Assembly (NCBI RefSeq): GCF_902833145.1
Contig: NZ_CADFEN010000007.1
Coordinates: forward strand, 186,001-250,000
DNA length: 64,000 nucleotides
Reading direction: 5' to 3'
Source of the DNA: Burkholderia sp. BCC0506
GTDB lineage: Bacteria > Pseudomonadota > Gammaproteobacteria > Burkholderiales > Burkholderiaceae
Shown here: one piece after another, positions 38,803 through 47,315 of the stretch
Position numbering within the stretch: position 1 is the stretch's first letter
Layout: each line of letters starts with the position of its first letter
Translations under genes and position numbers: made by a program
The notes under the pieces: model-generated
Database searches by the model: none
What the model saw: the letters and a program-made list of their open reading frames with translations, nothing else
Told to the model about the DNA's origin: nothing

Positions 38803-39384
38803 TTACGCGCGGCGTCCGCCCGCGTCGATCCTGCGCTGCGTGTCGGCGTCGATGATCTGGCGGATCGCGCGGAGCACTGGTGCGGCATCGGTGTAGCGCC
38901 GGCCGTAGCCGAGATTGAACGCATAGTCGAAATCGGGCGGATTGCTGCCCTGGTTGTGCTGCAGGATCGTTTCGAGCTTGTCGAGCGCCTTCGCCGCGCG
39001 GGCTTCCGGCGACGCGGCCGCGTCGTATTCGTCCCACAGCGCGACGATCTCGTCGCGCACCGCGCGGTCGAGCGGCGCGGTCAGCGTCAGCAGGTCGTCG
39101 CGTTCGTGCGCGCGCTTGTCGGGGTGCGCGGCCTGCTCGATCGCGGGGATGTCGCCGTGCAGCGCCTCGCCGAGGTCGTGGACGACGCACAGTTTCATCA
39201 GCTTCAGCGGGTCGACGCCCGGCAGCGCGTCGGCGAACACCAGCGCCATCAGGCACAGCCGCCAGCTGTGCTCGGCCGTGCTTTCCGCGCGTCCGGCCGA
39301 CGTATAGCCGCTGCGCAGCACGTCCTTCAGGCGTTCGGCTTCGCGCAGGAAAGCGAGCCGCGCGTGGATCGTATCGGGATTCAA
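38803..39384 (-). CDS. HD-domain phosphohydrolase (YfbR/HDDC2-like)
   Basis: This 193-aa protein has the HD metal site spread over AESTAEHSWRLCLMAL (His), LCVVHDLGEALHGD (His-Asp) and the later DKLETILQH (Asp), the pattern of 5'-nucleotidase-type HD proteins that dephosphorylate deoxynucleoside monophosphates. The start is taken as TTG at 39384, because AAGGA lies 7 bases upstream and the frame beyond has Arg-rich non-family sequence. It stands next to a regulator gene, 77 bp downstream of it. Confidence 0.8.
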   Translation of the reverse strand: MNPDTIHARLAFLREAERLKDVLRSGYTSAGRAESTAEHSWRLCLMALVFADALPGVDPLKLMKLCVVHDLGEALHGDIPAIEQAAHPDKRAHERDDLLTLTAPLDRAVRDEIVALWDEYDAAASPEARAAKALDKLETILQHNQGSNPPDFDYAFNLGYGRRYTDAAPVLRAIRQIIDADTQRRIDAGGRRA

Positions 39385-39461
39385 GATCTGTCCTTGCGAT
39401 GAGCCGTCAAGCGTACGCCGGCCGGCCGCGCTGCGTCCACGCATGAAATATGCGCGGCGCG

Positions 39462-40028
39462 TCAGTGGGTGTCGAGCGTTTCCACGAGCCGCACGGCCGA
39501 GCCGTCCGACAGCGTCATCCGCGTCCACCGGCACCGGCCGCCGCGAATCGGCACGACGCGCGACGCATTCGCGCCGGTGTCGAACTCGACGCTCGGCGGC
39601 CCCGCGCGATCGTGCCAGCCGAGCGGGTCGAGCGCGGCTTCCATGCGGACGATCTCCGGCGTCGCGTAGCGCCACAGCGACGTGCCGAGCAGCGTCGAAA
39701 GCGGCTGCGAGAACTCGGCCGCGCGCGCCGGCGAACTGGCGAGCAGACGGTGCGTGAGGTCGCACACGAGATGCATGCGGCCCGCGCTGCAGGCGATCAG
39801 CCGCGCGAGTGCGTGGTCGCCCGCCGAATCGAGGCGCGCGGCGAGCAGCCGTTCTGCCGTCGCGCGCTCGTCGGGCGACATTTGCTGAAGGCCGGCCTCC
39901 CAGCGCGAGATCGTCGACTGCGCGACGCCGAACAGTTCGGCCGCGTGACTTTGCTTCACGCGGTGCAGCGCGCGCCAGCGCTTGAGTTGGGGGCCGAGCG
40001 ACGGCGTATGAAGCGGTGAGGCGGTCAT
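39462..40028 (-). CDS. XRE-type helix-turn-helix protein
   Basis: This 188-aa protein has an N-terminal lambda-repressor-like HTH (LKRWRALHRVKQSHAAELFG, then VAQSTISRWEAGLQ, about 15-50). A C-terminal domain of about 120 residues (LWRYATPEIVRMEAALDPLGW, VVPIRGGRCRWTRMTLSDG) resembles the ligand- or PAS-like C-terminal part seen in some proteobacterial XRE regulators. Its target is not known. It lies between the HD hydrolase and a lipoprotein gene, all on the minus strand. Confidence 0.75.
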   Translation of the reverse strand: MTASPLHTPSLGPQLKRWRALHRVKQSHAAELFGVAQSTISRWEAGLQQMSPDERATAERLLAARLDSAGDHALARLIACSAGRMHLVCDLTHRLLASSPARAAEFSQPLSTLLGTSLWRYATPEIVRMEAALDPLGWHDRAGPPSVEFDTGANASRVVPIRGGRCRWTRMTLSDGSAVRLVETLDTH

Positions 40029-40075
40029 GGCGATGCTCCCGTTGGGACCGTACCGTGCGCGCCGTTACAGCGCCG

Positions 40076-40714
40076 TTACATGATCCGGATGCCGCCGTTT
40101 GCCTGGATCGCGATGGCCGCGAACGGCACGAGCACGATGCCGCCCAGCACGAGTACGCCATCGGCGGCCACCGTGATCGGCGTGGCGAGAATCCGCAGAC
40201 CCATGCCGACGACGGACGGCGATTCCACGATGTAAACCGAGTACGGGCGGTTGAACGGTTGCGCGGCCGCCTTGTCCTTCTCGACGAAGCCTTCGGTCGA
40301 GTAGCGCTTGCCGTCGATGTCGCCTTCGAGCACGAGGCCGGCCGGCTCGCTGACGAAGCCGTCGGCGGAGGCGGCTCGTCGATCGTCGTCCGAAGCGTTC
40401 TTCGGCAGCACGATCCGGTAATGCCCGGTGACGCTGCCGCCGCTCGCATGAAAGCCCTCGAATGTCGTGCGTACCGATTTCCGGTAGCCGGACAGCAGTA
40501 CCGGCCGCAGTTGAGCTGGCAGATCGAAGATGTAATGGTAGCGCGCGCCGAGGACGACCAGTTTCTTGCCGTCTTCGGTCATCATGAATGCGGATACGTA
40601 TTCGGTGTAGGCGTCGTTCTTGTACAGCTTCGGCGTCAAACAGCCCGACAGCGCAAGGCTACTCGCGGCGATGCCAGCGACCAGCAGGCGCCGGCGCGTG
40701 ATGGATGTGCTCAT
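40076..40714 (-). CDS. Lipoprotein of unknown function
   Basis: This 212-aa protein starts with a Tat-like twin-Arg leader (MSTSITRRRLLVAGIAASSL) and a lipobox LALSGC (Cys at about 25), so it should be a lipid-anchored exported protein. The mature part is beta-rich (LVVLGARYHYIFDLPAQLRP, VTGHYRIVLPKNA) and ends in a long hydrophobic segment (GMGLRILATPITVAADGVLV) that may be a membrane helix. No named family was recognised. It is divergent from the HdeD-fusion gene. Confidence 0.65.
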   Translation of the reverse strand: MSTSITRRRLLVAGIAASSLALSGCLTPKLYKNDAYTEYVSAFMMTEDGKKLVVLGARYHYIFDLPAQLRPVLLSGYRKSVRTTFEGFHASGGSVTGHYRIVLPKNASDDDRRAASADGFVSEPAGLVLEGDIDGKRYSTEGFVEKDKAAAQPFNRPYSVYIVESPSVVGMGLRILATPITVAADGVLVLGGIVLVPFAAIAIQANGGIRIM

Positions 40715-41060
40715 TTCTTGTTGTCCCGTCTGTGCGGTTCGGTTCAGTTCTGTGGCTTTCGCCCTCGGAAGCCGGATTCTCGCGTATCCGCCGCGCGTTG
40801 TCGAACCGGAAATCTGCCGTGGCAGCGGGGCAGCCTTGCCCGTCCGCGCCCCGCCGACAACGTTTTCGCGACGCTTTCAACCGGCCCCACCATATCTTAT
40901 TATTCGGCCAGAGCGGCGCGTGCCGGCCGTGATCGGTCATGTCGACGGCATGACGCGCCGGCAACTTTGACCGCCTGCCGGCCGGCACGTCGCCCGACGC
41001 GCGGTCGAAACGACAGGGAGCGCGAGGCCGCGCGTATCCCGAAAAAGATACGAGGGCGCG
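40715..41060. other. Divergent promoter region, 346 bp
   Basis: This region separates the lipoprotein gene (minus) and the HdeD-fusion gene (plus). An AT-rich run (CCATATCTTATTATTCGG, about 40890-40907) is the best promoter candidate. No further gene is supported. Confidence 0.4.
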
Positions 41061-42464
41061 ATGGTACGACTGGTGTTGCTGCTGCTGGGCATCGAATATC
41101 TGCGAACCCGCTGGCGCGGGCTGACCGTGCTCGGCTGGTTATGGGTGGCCGCGGGCGTCGGCATTTTCATCGACGCACTCGACGGCGCGCTGCATTTTCC
41201 GATCGAGCTGTTCGCGTGGCTGTTCCTGATCGAGGGGCTCGCGACGCTCGCGGTGGCCGGCAGCGGTGTCGGCGGGCAGCGCATCCTGCGCTATGTGAAG
41301 GGCATCGCGGTCGTGGTGGCCGCGGGGCTCGTGTTTGCCGGCCATCATCACGGCCATTTCCTGCTGTCGATGATCTTCGGCACGCTGTTTCTCGTCGACG
41401 GGCTGCTGCAGTGCACGTCCGCGTGGATGGTGCGCTATCGCCGCTGGAACGTCGCATTCGCGTGGGGCGTCGTCGAGATCCTGCTCGCGATTTTCTTCTT
41501 CCAGCCGTACCCGACGCACTACGTCGGCACCGTGCCGTACTGCCTCGGCTTGCTGCTGATGTTCGGCGGGATGCACATGCTGAGCCTCGCGGCGCGCGTG
41601 CGGCGGCTGACGCGCAACCCGGCGTTCGCGACGTCGCCCGCGCCGGCGCTTGCCCCGGATCTCGACGATGCGCAGCACCTGCCGCAGTTCGCGCAATCCG
41701 AATGGGACGGCCCGCCGGCCGACGGCGAGCGGGCGCTCACCGTGCATGTATGGACGCCGACCGGTACGTCGAAGGCCGAAGCGCAGCGCTATCCGGTGAT
41801 CGACCGCTATATCGCGGCGGTGGATGTCAACGGCGTGATCTCGACCGGCCATGCGGCGCTGGAATCGCCGGAGGGCATCTACATCAGCCTGTATCCGGCT
41901 GTCGAGATCGATCGTTCTCCGGACGAATTCGCGCGCATCCTGCGCGCGACGCGCGAGAACGACGTGCCCGGCCTGTTCCAACCAGACTATGCGACCGAGT
42001 CGACAGCATGGTGCCCGTCGACGGTGCGCGTGCGCATCCGCAACTACGATCCGGCCAAGCTCGAGGCGTTCTGGTCGTCGTACCGGCAGAACACGACGTA
42101 CAACCTCACCCACCGCAACTGCTCGAGCACCGTGTCGAATGCGCTCGAGGCCGCGCTCGACGGCGCGGTGTGGCGGCTCAAGGGCGCGCGGGCCGGGTGG
42201 GGCGCGTTCGGGCGGCTGCTGCTCACGCCCGAGCTGTGGGTGGCCGCGCAGATCCGCAAGCGCGCGGTGACGATGGCGTGGACGCCCGGGCTCACGCTCG
42301 ACTATGCGCGCGCGCTCAGCATGCTCGCCGATCCGCGTCCGTTCGCATGGTGGAAGGTCGCGCGCTCGGCGGTGAGCGCGATCATGGCGTCGCGCCGCGC
42401 GTGGCGCGAGCAGGACAGCGCGGCGCTGTCTCCGGGCGGTTCGGAGGCGGCGTCGATGAAGTGA
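41061..42464 (+). CDS. HdeD-like membrane protein fused to a papain-like (NlpC/P60-type) domain
   Basis: This 467-aa protein has about six transmembrane helices in residues 1-180 in the DUF308/HdeD arrangement (GWLWVAAGVGIFIDALDG, FGTLFLVDGLLQCTSAWMV). After a Pro-rich linker (190-220) a soluble domain follows with a His in STGHAAL (264) and a Cys in THRNCSSTV (354). Order His then NC, with about 90 residues between, is like circularly permuted NlpC/P60 (LRAT/YiiX-type) cysteine enzymes. That domain could hydrolyse or transfer an acyl or amide group at the membrane. The fusion partner assignment is inferred from motifs, not a database match. Confidence 0.65.
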   Translation: MVRLVLLLLGIEYLRTRWRGLTVLGWLWVAAGVGIFIDALDGALHFPIELFAWLFLIEGLATLAVAGSGVGGQRILRYVKGIAVVVAAGLVFAGHHHGHFLLSMIFGTLFLVDGLLQCTSAWMVRYRRWNVAFAWGVVEILLAIFFFQPYPTHYVGTVPYCLGLLLMFGGMHMLSLAARVRRLTRNPAFATSPAPALAPDLDDAQHLPQFAQSEWDGPPADGERALTVHVWTPTGTSKAEAQRYPVIDRYIAAVDVNGVISTGHAALESPEGIYISLYPAVEIDRSPDEFARILRATRENDVPGLFQPDYATESTAWCPSTVRVRIRNYDPAKLEAFWSSYRQNTTYNLTHRNCSSTVSNALEAALDGAVWRLKGARAGWGAFGRLLLTPELWVAAQIRKRAVTMAWTPGLTLDYARALSMLADPRPFAWWKVARSAVSAIMASRRAWREQDSAALSPGGSEAASMK

Positions 42465-42556
42465 AACGCGTGGCGCCGGACGCGGGCCCGGCATCACAAG
42501 GGGCGCCACCGTGCGGCCCGGGATATCGCCCGCTATAAAACCCACCGACGACGACA

Positions 42557-43135
42557 ATGAACAAGACGAGAGCGTTCCGCATCCTGATTCCGGCTGCGTT
42601 GACGATGGCGCTGGCGAGCGCCGGCCTCGCGCAGGCGGACACGGACGAAGTGCCGCGCATGAGCAACGACGTGTACCGGATGTCGGTGTCGTTCTGCTCG
42701 AACGTCGCGAGCGCCGAGAAGATCGCGTGCCAGGGCGACATGATCGCCGCGGGCAGCCGGATCGTCGCGGCGATCGGCGGCCTGCCGCCGGCCTCCGCCA
42801 CGGCGATCGACGAAGCCGCGCGCAACAAGCTGCCGCCGGAAGAGCGCAAGGGCCTTGCGCCCGTCGAGCCCGGTGCGATCGACAAGGACGACGATCTGGC
42901 CGGCCTCGCCGGCATGGTGCGTCTCTGCGACGTGTACGAGCCGGAGCCGGCGTCGCGTGCGCGACACCACGCGGCGCTGCAGCAGAAGGCGCCCGACGTC
43001 GCGCCGCGTGTCGAGGCGTTGCTGGCCGATGCGTCGACCGCGGCGCGCCGGCGCGTGAGCATCGGCGTGTGGCAGATACTCGCGCTCGAGGGCCCCGAAG
43101 CGTCGGCGCGTGCGTGTACGCAGCTCGGCACCTGA
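42557..43135 (+). CDS. Exported hypothetical protein
   Basis: This 192-aa protein has a signal peptide (FRILIPAALTMALASAGLAQ, cleavage near 26) and a mostly helical mature part with four cysteines (SVSFCSNVASAEKIACQGD, VRLCDVYEP, ACTQLGT at the end), possibly two disulfides. No family was recognised. It follows the HdeD-fusion gene by 92 bp and precedes RNase T2 by 127 bp on the same strand, so co-transcription is possible. Confidence 0.65.
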   Translation: MNKTRAFRILIPAALTMALASAGLAQADTDEVPRMSNDVYRMSVSFCSNVASAEKIACQGDMIAAGSRIVAAIGGLPPASATAIDEAARNKLPPEERKGLAPVEPGAIDKDDDLAGLAGMVRLCDVYEPEPASRARHHAALQQKAPDVAPRVEALLADASTAARRRVSIGVWQILALEGPEASARACTQLGT

Positions 43136-43262
43136 ACGATCGCGCATTCTTTCGTGCACCTTCACATTCGTGCCACGTTGCGGCGGCAACAATCGCGGGG
43201 CAGACATTCGACAACCTTGCGGCGCATCCCGCGACCGCAAGCCTTTTCCGAGGAAACACGCC

Positions 43263-43994
43263 ATGCTCAAGACGCTCGCCCGCGCCGCTGCCGCACTCGC
43301 CGTCGCTTCCGTTTCACTGCACGCCGCCGCGCAGACCAGCTACGACTACCTGTTGCTCGCCGCATCGTGGGAGCCCGGCTTCTGCGCGTCGCACGACACA
43401 CCGGAATGCACGAACCTCGCCGGGTCGTACGCGGCGACGAGCCTGTCGCTGCACGGGCTCTGGCCGAACCGTTATGACGGCAACCAGCCGTTCTACTGCG
43501 GCGTGCCGCAGAACGACATCGATCTCGACAACGCGCACCAGTGGTGCAGCATGGACGCGTACCCGATCAGCAGCGCGACGCGCAACACGCTGTCGACGTA
43601 CATGCCGGGCGTGGCTTCGTGTCTCGACAAGCACGAGTGGTTCAAGCACGGGACCTGTTCGAATTCCGCGACGCCCGATGCGTACTGGAACCAGGCGTCG
43701 GGCATGATCAGCCGGCTCGGCAACACGTCGTTCAACGCGTTCCTGCAGGCGAATGCGGGCAAGACGGTCACGCGTAACCAGTTGCTGTCGGCGTTCGAAG
43801 GCGCGTTCGGCAGCAACACGCGCAGCGCGGTGTCGCTGAAGTGCACGAAGACGAACGGCGTGAGCTATTTCACCGAAGCGTGGATCGCGGTGAAGACGAA
43901 CGCGACCGCGCAGTTTCCGAGCGCCGCGTCGCTCGTGACGGACGGCAACACGCAGGGCACGTGCCCGACGTCGGGCGTGTTCATCGCGAAGTAA
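43263..43994 (+). CDS. Secreted ribonuclease T2 family protein
   Basis: This 243-aa protein has a signal peptide ending at SLHAAAQ. It has both RNase T2 active-site blocks: CAS I SLHGLWPNRYDG and CAS II KHEWFKHGTCSN, each with its catalytic His. Multiple cysteines (CASHDTPEC, CGVP, CSMD, CLDKHEW, CSNS, CTKT, CPTS) fit the disulfide-bonded periplasmic enzyme class. It cleaves single-stranded RNA without base specificity, probably for nutrient scavenging in the periplasm or outside the cell. AGGAAAC precedes the start. Confidence 0.92.
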   Translation: MLKTLARAAAALAVASVSLHAAAQTSYDYLLLAASWEPGFCASHDTPECTNLAGSYAATSLSLHGLWPNRYDGNQPFYCGVPQNDIDLDNAHQWCSMDAYPISSATRNTLSTYMPGVASCLDKHEWFKHGTCSNSATPDAYWNQASGMISRLGNTSFNAFLQANAGKTVTRNQLLSAFEGAFGSNTRSAVSLKCTKTNGVSYFTEAWIAVKTNATAQFPSAASLVTDGNTQGTCPTSGVFIAK

Positions 43995-44019
43995 CGCGGA
44001 CGCTGCGGCTCGGCCGTCG

Positions 44020-44655
44020 TTACGCCAGCAGCCGCAGCGCCTGCGCGAGCGACAGCACCGTCGTGCGCGATTCGAACGCGGTGGCGAACAGATGCGCGTG
44101 GACCACCGGGTCCGGGTCGTAGCAGCAATCCTTGACCGTGTAGAGGCGGAAATCGGCATCGCTCGCGTGGGCGATCGACGACAGCATCACGCCGGTCGAC
44201 GCGATGCCGACCATGATCAGCGTATCGACGCCTTGCGCGACGAGCCGCGCCTGCAGATCGGTGCCGAAGAACACGCTCGCGCGATGCGCGAGGATCAGCG
44301 GTTCGTCGGGCTGCCTGGCCAGTTCGGGACACGGGCCGTCGTCGAGGAACAGGCCGAGCTGCTTGATACCCTGGCCATTCTTGTTGAGCGGGCTGACTTC
44401 CGGATAGCCGGGGCTGAATCGCAGATTCGCGAACCAGACGCCGACGCCGGCACTTCGCGCCGCGTCGCATAGCGTGCGCGTATTGGCGAGCAGTTCGGGC
44501 GCGACCGACGGGAAGAGGCCGAGGATGTCCGTCTGGTAATGCATGACGAGCAGGGCGGTTTTCGATGGCGCGATGGGGGGAATCGGCGCGGATGTGCTGG
44601 TGTTGACGTTTGTAAGGATTGTCGTTGCAACTTCCGATGCGTTGTCTCGATTCAT
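44020..44655 (-). CDS. Isochorismatase-like protein with altered catalytic triad
   Basis: This 211-aa protein has the isochorismatase-hydrolase fold pattern: TALLVMHYQTDIL, RASVFFGTDLQARLVAQGVD and DTLIMVGIASTGVMLSS. The family triad Asp-Lys-Cys is not conserved: the Asp of the usual IDMQ is His39 here, the Lys before the hydrophobic GTDL strand is not evident, and the Cys position is a Val near 156 (STGVML). It is thus probably a binding protein or uses a different mechanism. It is divergent from a cupin gene across 176 bp. Confidence 0.8.
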   Translation of the reverse strand: MNRDNASEVATTILTNVNTSTSAPIPPIAPSKTALLVMHYQTDILGLFPSVAPELLANTRTLCDAARSAGVGVWFANLRFSPGYPEVSPLNKNGQGIKQLGLFLDDGPCPELARQPDEPLILAHRASVFFGTDLQARLVAQGVDTLIMVGIASTGVMLSSIAHASDADFRLYTVKDCCYDPDPVVHAHLFATAFESRTTVLSLAQALRLLA

Positions 44656-44717
44656 GCGTGACGTTCTCCAGTGACCGCTGCGGATCTCGGAAAATCAACC
44701 TTTCCGTATCCGTGGAA

Positions 44718-44741
44718 ATATATACCCGGATATATACCCGG
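44718..44741. promoter_or_regulatory. Perfect 12-bp tandem direct repeat in the isochorismatase/cupin promoter
   Basis: The 12-mer ATATATACCCGG occurs twice back to back (44718-44729 and 44730-44741), 63 bp upstream of the isochorismatase-like start and 91 bp upstream of the cupin start. The spacing of about one helical turn and the AT-rich half suggest a tandem regulator site or promoter element. Confidence 0.5.
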
Positions 44742-44831
44742 ATGCGATTCGTTCAGAACGGACCCTGCGAGCGCATTTTGTCCTTTCTGTCAGCCGCTAT
44801 CATGGACGTTCCTCTTGAAGGAGAAAACCCG

Positions 44832-45314
44832 ATGAGCCGGCCGGATTTCATCAAACACTGGACTGAACTCGAAGAACCGGATGCGCATTGCTATCGTGGC
44901 GATACCGAGCCCATGGCGCTCGACGCGCCGCTTTCGGCCGCACTCGGCATTACCCGCATTGGCATCCATCACGTCAGGCTGCTGCCCGGACGGCGGACGT
45001 CCTATCCCCACGCCGAAAGTACCGAGCAGGAGTTCGTGTACGTGCTCGAAGGCAAGCCCGACGTATGGATCGACGGCGTGCTTCACCCCCTTGCCGAGGG
45101 CGATTCCGTCGCGTTCCCGGCAGGCACCGGAATTTGCCACACCTTCATCAACAATACGAAGGACGAAGTCAGGTTGATGGTGATCGGCGAGCGCCCTCGC
45201 GACGACAACCGCATTCGTTACCCGCTCAACGAAGCGTACGAACTGACCCGCGCGGACCGATGGGTAGACTGGCCTGCCAGGCCGCTCGGGGACCATGACG
45301 GGATGCCGGACTGA
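44832..45314 (+). CDS. Cupin-domain protein
   Basis: This 160-aa protein has a single cupin barrel: first motif in SYPHAESTEQEFVYVLEGKP (His/Glu ligands) and second in DSVAFPAGTGICHTFINNT (His). The family covers dioxygenases, isomerases and storage-type proteins; substrate unknown. The ATG at 44832 follows GAAGGAG at a normal distance. It shares its promoter region with the divergent isochorismatase-like gene, and the pair may act on one small metabolite. Confidence 0.82.
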   Translation: MSRPDFIKHWTELEEPDAHCYRGDTEPMALDAPLSAALGITRIGIHHVRLLPGRRTSYPHAESTEQEFVYVLEGKPDVWIDGVLHPLAEGDSVAFPAGTGICHTFINNTKDEVRLMVIGERPRDDNRIRYPLNEAYELTRADRWVDWPARPLGDHDGMPD

Positions 45315-45702
45315 CGCTTACGCGGAAAAGCGCGTCGGCCGATCACCTGTCAGCGACGATACCCGGCGAGTGACCGCTGTACTTCGCGGATTCAACTCGT
45401 GGATGCAACGAGTCGATGAAATCGCTCAGCCGGTGTATTGAAGCTGGCGCGTGCTGCCATTGCACAGAATGAGCCGTGCTTGATTTGTGTCCCTCAGAAA
45501 ATCGACCGCCCCGTATAAGTCGTCAACCGCTCCAGCGCCAGCGACCCGGCGCTACGAATATAAACTCGCATGTGATTCCATCGGTACCGACCGGATGGGC
45601 GAGTGCCGTGCTGCCTTCGACGGGTTGAATCCGCAGCCACGAACGGCCGTTCGACACAGCTTTTTAGATCGTCGACAATCGGTGCGGATAAGGGCGTAGC
45701 CT
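45315..45702. other. Intergenic region containing a glsA relic
   Basis: Apart from the relic of a glutaminase 3' end (45494-45552), this 388-bp region between the cupin stop and the small minus-strand gene shows nothing coding. Its composition is slightly less GC-rich than the average of the window. Confidence 0.5.
45494..45552 (-). pseudogene. Relic of a glutaminase (glsA) 3' end
   Basis: This minus-strand segment encodes LALERLTTYTGRSIF and then a stop, the same C terminus as the intact glsA at 46179-47093 (LALEWLTTYTGRSIF). About 50 bp align, with roughly 90% identity including the stop position. Several differences are synonymous (F TTC/TTT, R CGG/CGA). The rest of the gene is gone; a 77-aa gene lies between this relic and the intact copy. 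Confidence 0.75.
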
Positions 45703-45936
45703 TTAGCGGTTACCGTCGATCAGATCGTTCAGCAGCGCATCGAACGCGGCCTGTGCGTCTTCAAGTTCCTGCAGGGCGGCATCAAAGGTTTGCAGCGCGA
45801 ACGGCGAAGGCTCGCCGCTGCCTTGCGGCGGAAATTGCTTCTGCATCGAGGCGAACGTACTCTGCACGCGCAGCGTGGCGGCCACCATGCGCTCCATCGC
45901 CTGGGTTTCTTCGGCTCGGGCCTGTTCCGGATTCAT
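45703..45936 (-). CDS. Small helical protein inserted between glsA and its relic
   Basis: This 77-aa protein (MNPEQARAEETQAMERMVAA ... LLNDLIDGNR) is acidic and entirely helical in appearance, with a likely coiled coil in residues 1-33 and another in 51-73. It has no signal peptide and no recognised family. An AAGGAGAGCGCA stretch just upstream gives a good RBS. Its position, between a glsA 3' relic and intact glsA on the same strand, suggests that it arrived with a recombination event. Confidence 0.6.
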   Translation of the reverse strand: MNPEQARAEETQAMERMVAATLRVQSTFASMQKQFPPQGSGEPSPFALQTFDAALQELEDAQAAFDALLNDLIDGNR

Positions 45937-46178
45937 TGCGCTCTCCTTGGATGGTTTTCTTGAAGACCAGATCGTACACGCTGTGTCCGTTCTTGCCGCC
46001 CTTGGCAGAACGACTCCGTTGAAGGTTCCAACGGCACGCTGCGGGAGAAGCGATTGAATCGGGAATGATTCCGCAGTCGATTGCTGCCGATGGCCGAATT
46101 TCCCATTGAGCGCTCTGGCGCGCGCCGACAGGAATCTGCCGCCGTCGCGCCAGATGAGGCACGCTTGACTTCGACGCT

Positions 46179-47093
46179 TCAAAAAATCGATCGCCCCGTA
46201 TAAGTCGTCAACCACTCCAGCGCCAACGTCCCCGCCAACGAATTCCCGTTCGCATCCAGCCCCGGCGCCCACACGCACACCGCCATCTCCCCCGGCAGCA
46301 CCGCGACGATCCCGCCGCCGACGCCGCTCTTCGCCGGCAGCCCGACCCGATACACGAAATCGCCGGCCGCATCGTACGTGCCGCAGGTCAGCATCAGCGC
46401 CGACAGCCGCTTCGCCGAACTCGAATCGACGATCCGCTCGCCGGTCGCCGGCGCGACGCCGCCGTTCGCGAGGAACAGCGCGGCGGTGGCCAGTTCGACG
46501 CAGTTCATCTCGATCGCGCACTGGCGGCAATACGCGTCGATCACCGTATCGGGCGGCATCTGCATGTTGCCGAAACTCGCCATGAAATGCGCCATCGCGC
46601 GGTTGCGCTCCGCGTGCTGCAACTCCGACAGCGCGACGCGCGAGTCGTAGTCGATATCGTTCGCGCCGATCAGCCGCCGCACGAATTCGACGAGCGCCGT
46701 CTCGGCCTTCACGAAGCGGCGGCACAGCACGTCGGTGACGACCAGCGCGCCCGCGTTGATGAACGGGTTGCGCGGCTTGCCGCGCTCGCTTTCGAGCTGG
46801 ACCAGCGAATTGAACGCGGTGCCGGACGGCTCGCGGCCGACCCGCTCCCACAGCTCGTCGCCCAGCAACTGGAACGCGAGCGTGCACGCGAACAGCTTCG
46901 AGATGCTCTGGATCGAGAAGCGTTCGCGCGCATCGCCGACCGTGTAAACGTTTCCGTCGAGCGTCACGACGGCCATCCCGAACTTGTCGGCGGGCACTTT
47001 CGCGAGCTCGGGAATGTAGTCGGCCACCCGTCCCTGGCCGATCCAGGGGGCGAGCTCGGTGTGGATGCGTTCGAGAATCGATTGGTAATTCAT
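46179..47093 (-). CDS. glsA: Glutaminase
   Basis: This 304-aa protein matches the glutaminase/beta-lactamase-like fold in length and motifs: SIQSISKLFACTLAFQLLGD (Ser-x-x-Lys nucleophile), NPFINAGALVVTD, SVALSEL-like region and VYRVGLPAKSGVGGGIVAVLPG. It hydrolyses glutamine to glutamate and ammonia, contributing to nitrogen use and acid tolerance. The start at 47093 fits the family length. A 3' relic of a second copy lies downstream. Confidence 0.95.
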   Translation of the reverse strand: MNYQSILERIHTELAPWIGQGRVADYIPELAKVPADKFGMAVVTLDGNVYTVGDARERFSIQSISKLFACTLAFQLLGDELWERVGREPSGTAFNSLVQLESERGKPRNPFINAGALVVTDVLCRRFVKAETALVEFVRRLIGANDIDYDSRVALSELQHAERNRAMAHFMASFGNMQMPPDTVIDAYCRQCAIEMNCVELATAALFLANGGVAPATGERIVDSSSAKRLSALMLTCGTYDAAGDFVYRVGLPAKSGVGGGIVAVLPGEMAVCVWAPGLDANGNSLAGTLALEWLTTYTGRSIF

Positions 47094-47315
47094 CACGTCA
47101 GGCAGGGTAGAGGCGCAGCCGGGATTCCGGCGAGCCCGTATGGAACCGTCCCGGCGCCGATTCGTCAAGCGGAGTCGGAATCCCGCCCTTATTTTCAGAA
47201 CCGGCAAACAGGCAAGCGGCGGGCGCAGTATCATGCGGTACGTTTCGGCCGCGGGCCGGCGTCCGGCACCGGCCGGCGCCGTCCCTCGGCTTTTCCGATG
47301 ATCCGACCGCTACCC

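Noticed and set aside
38412-38855. A 147-codon plus-strand frame
   Set aside because: Arg/Ser/Gly-rich translation with no family pattern, overlapping the end of the HD hydrolase gene.
45487-45699. 70-codon plus-strand frame across the glsA relic
   Set aside because: It is antisense to the relic and has no coding character of its own.
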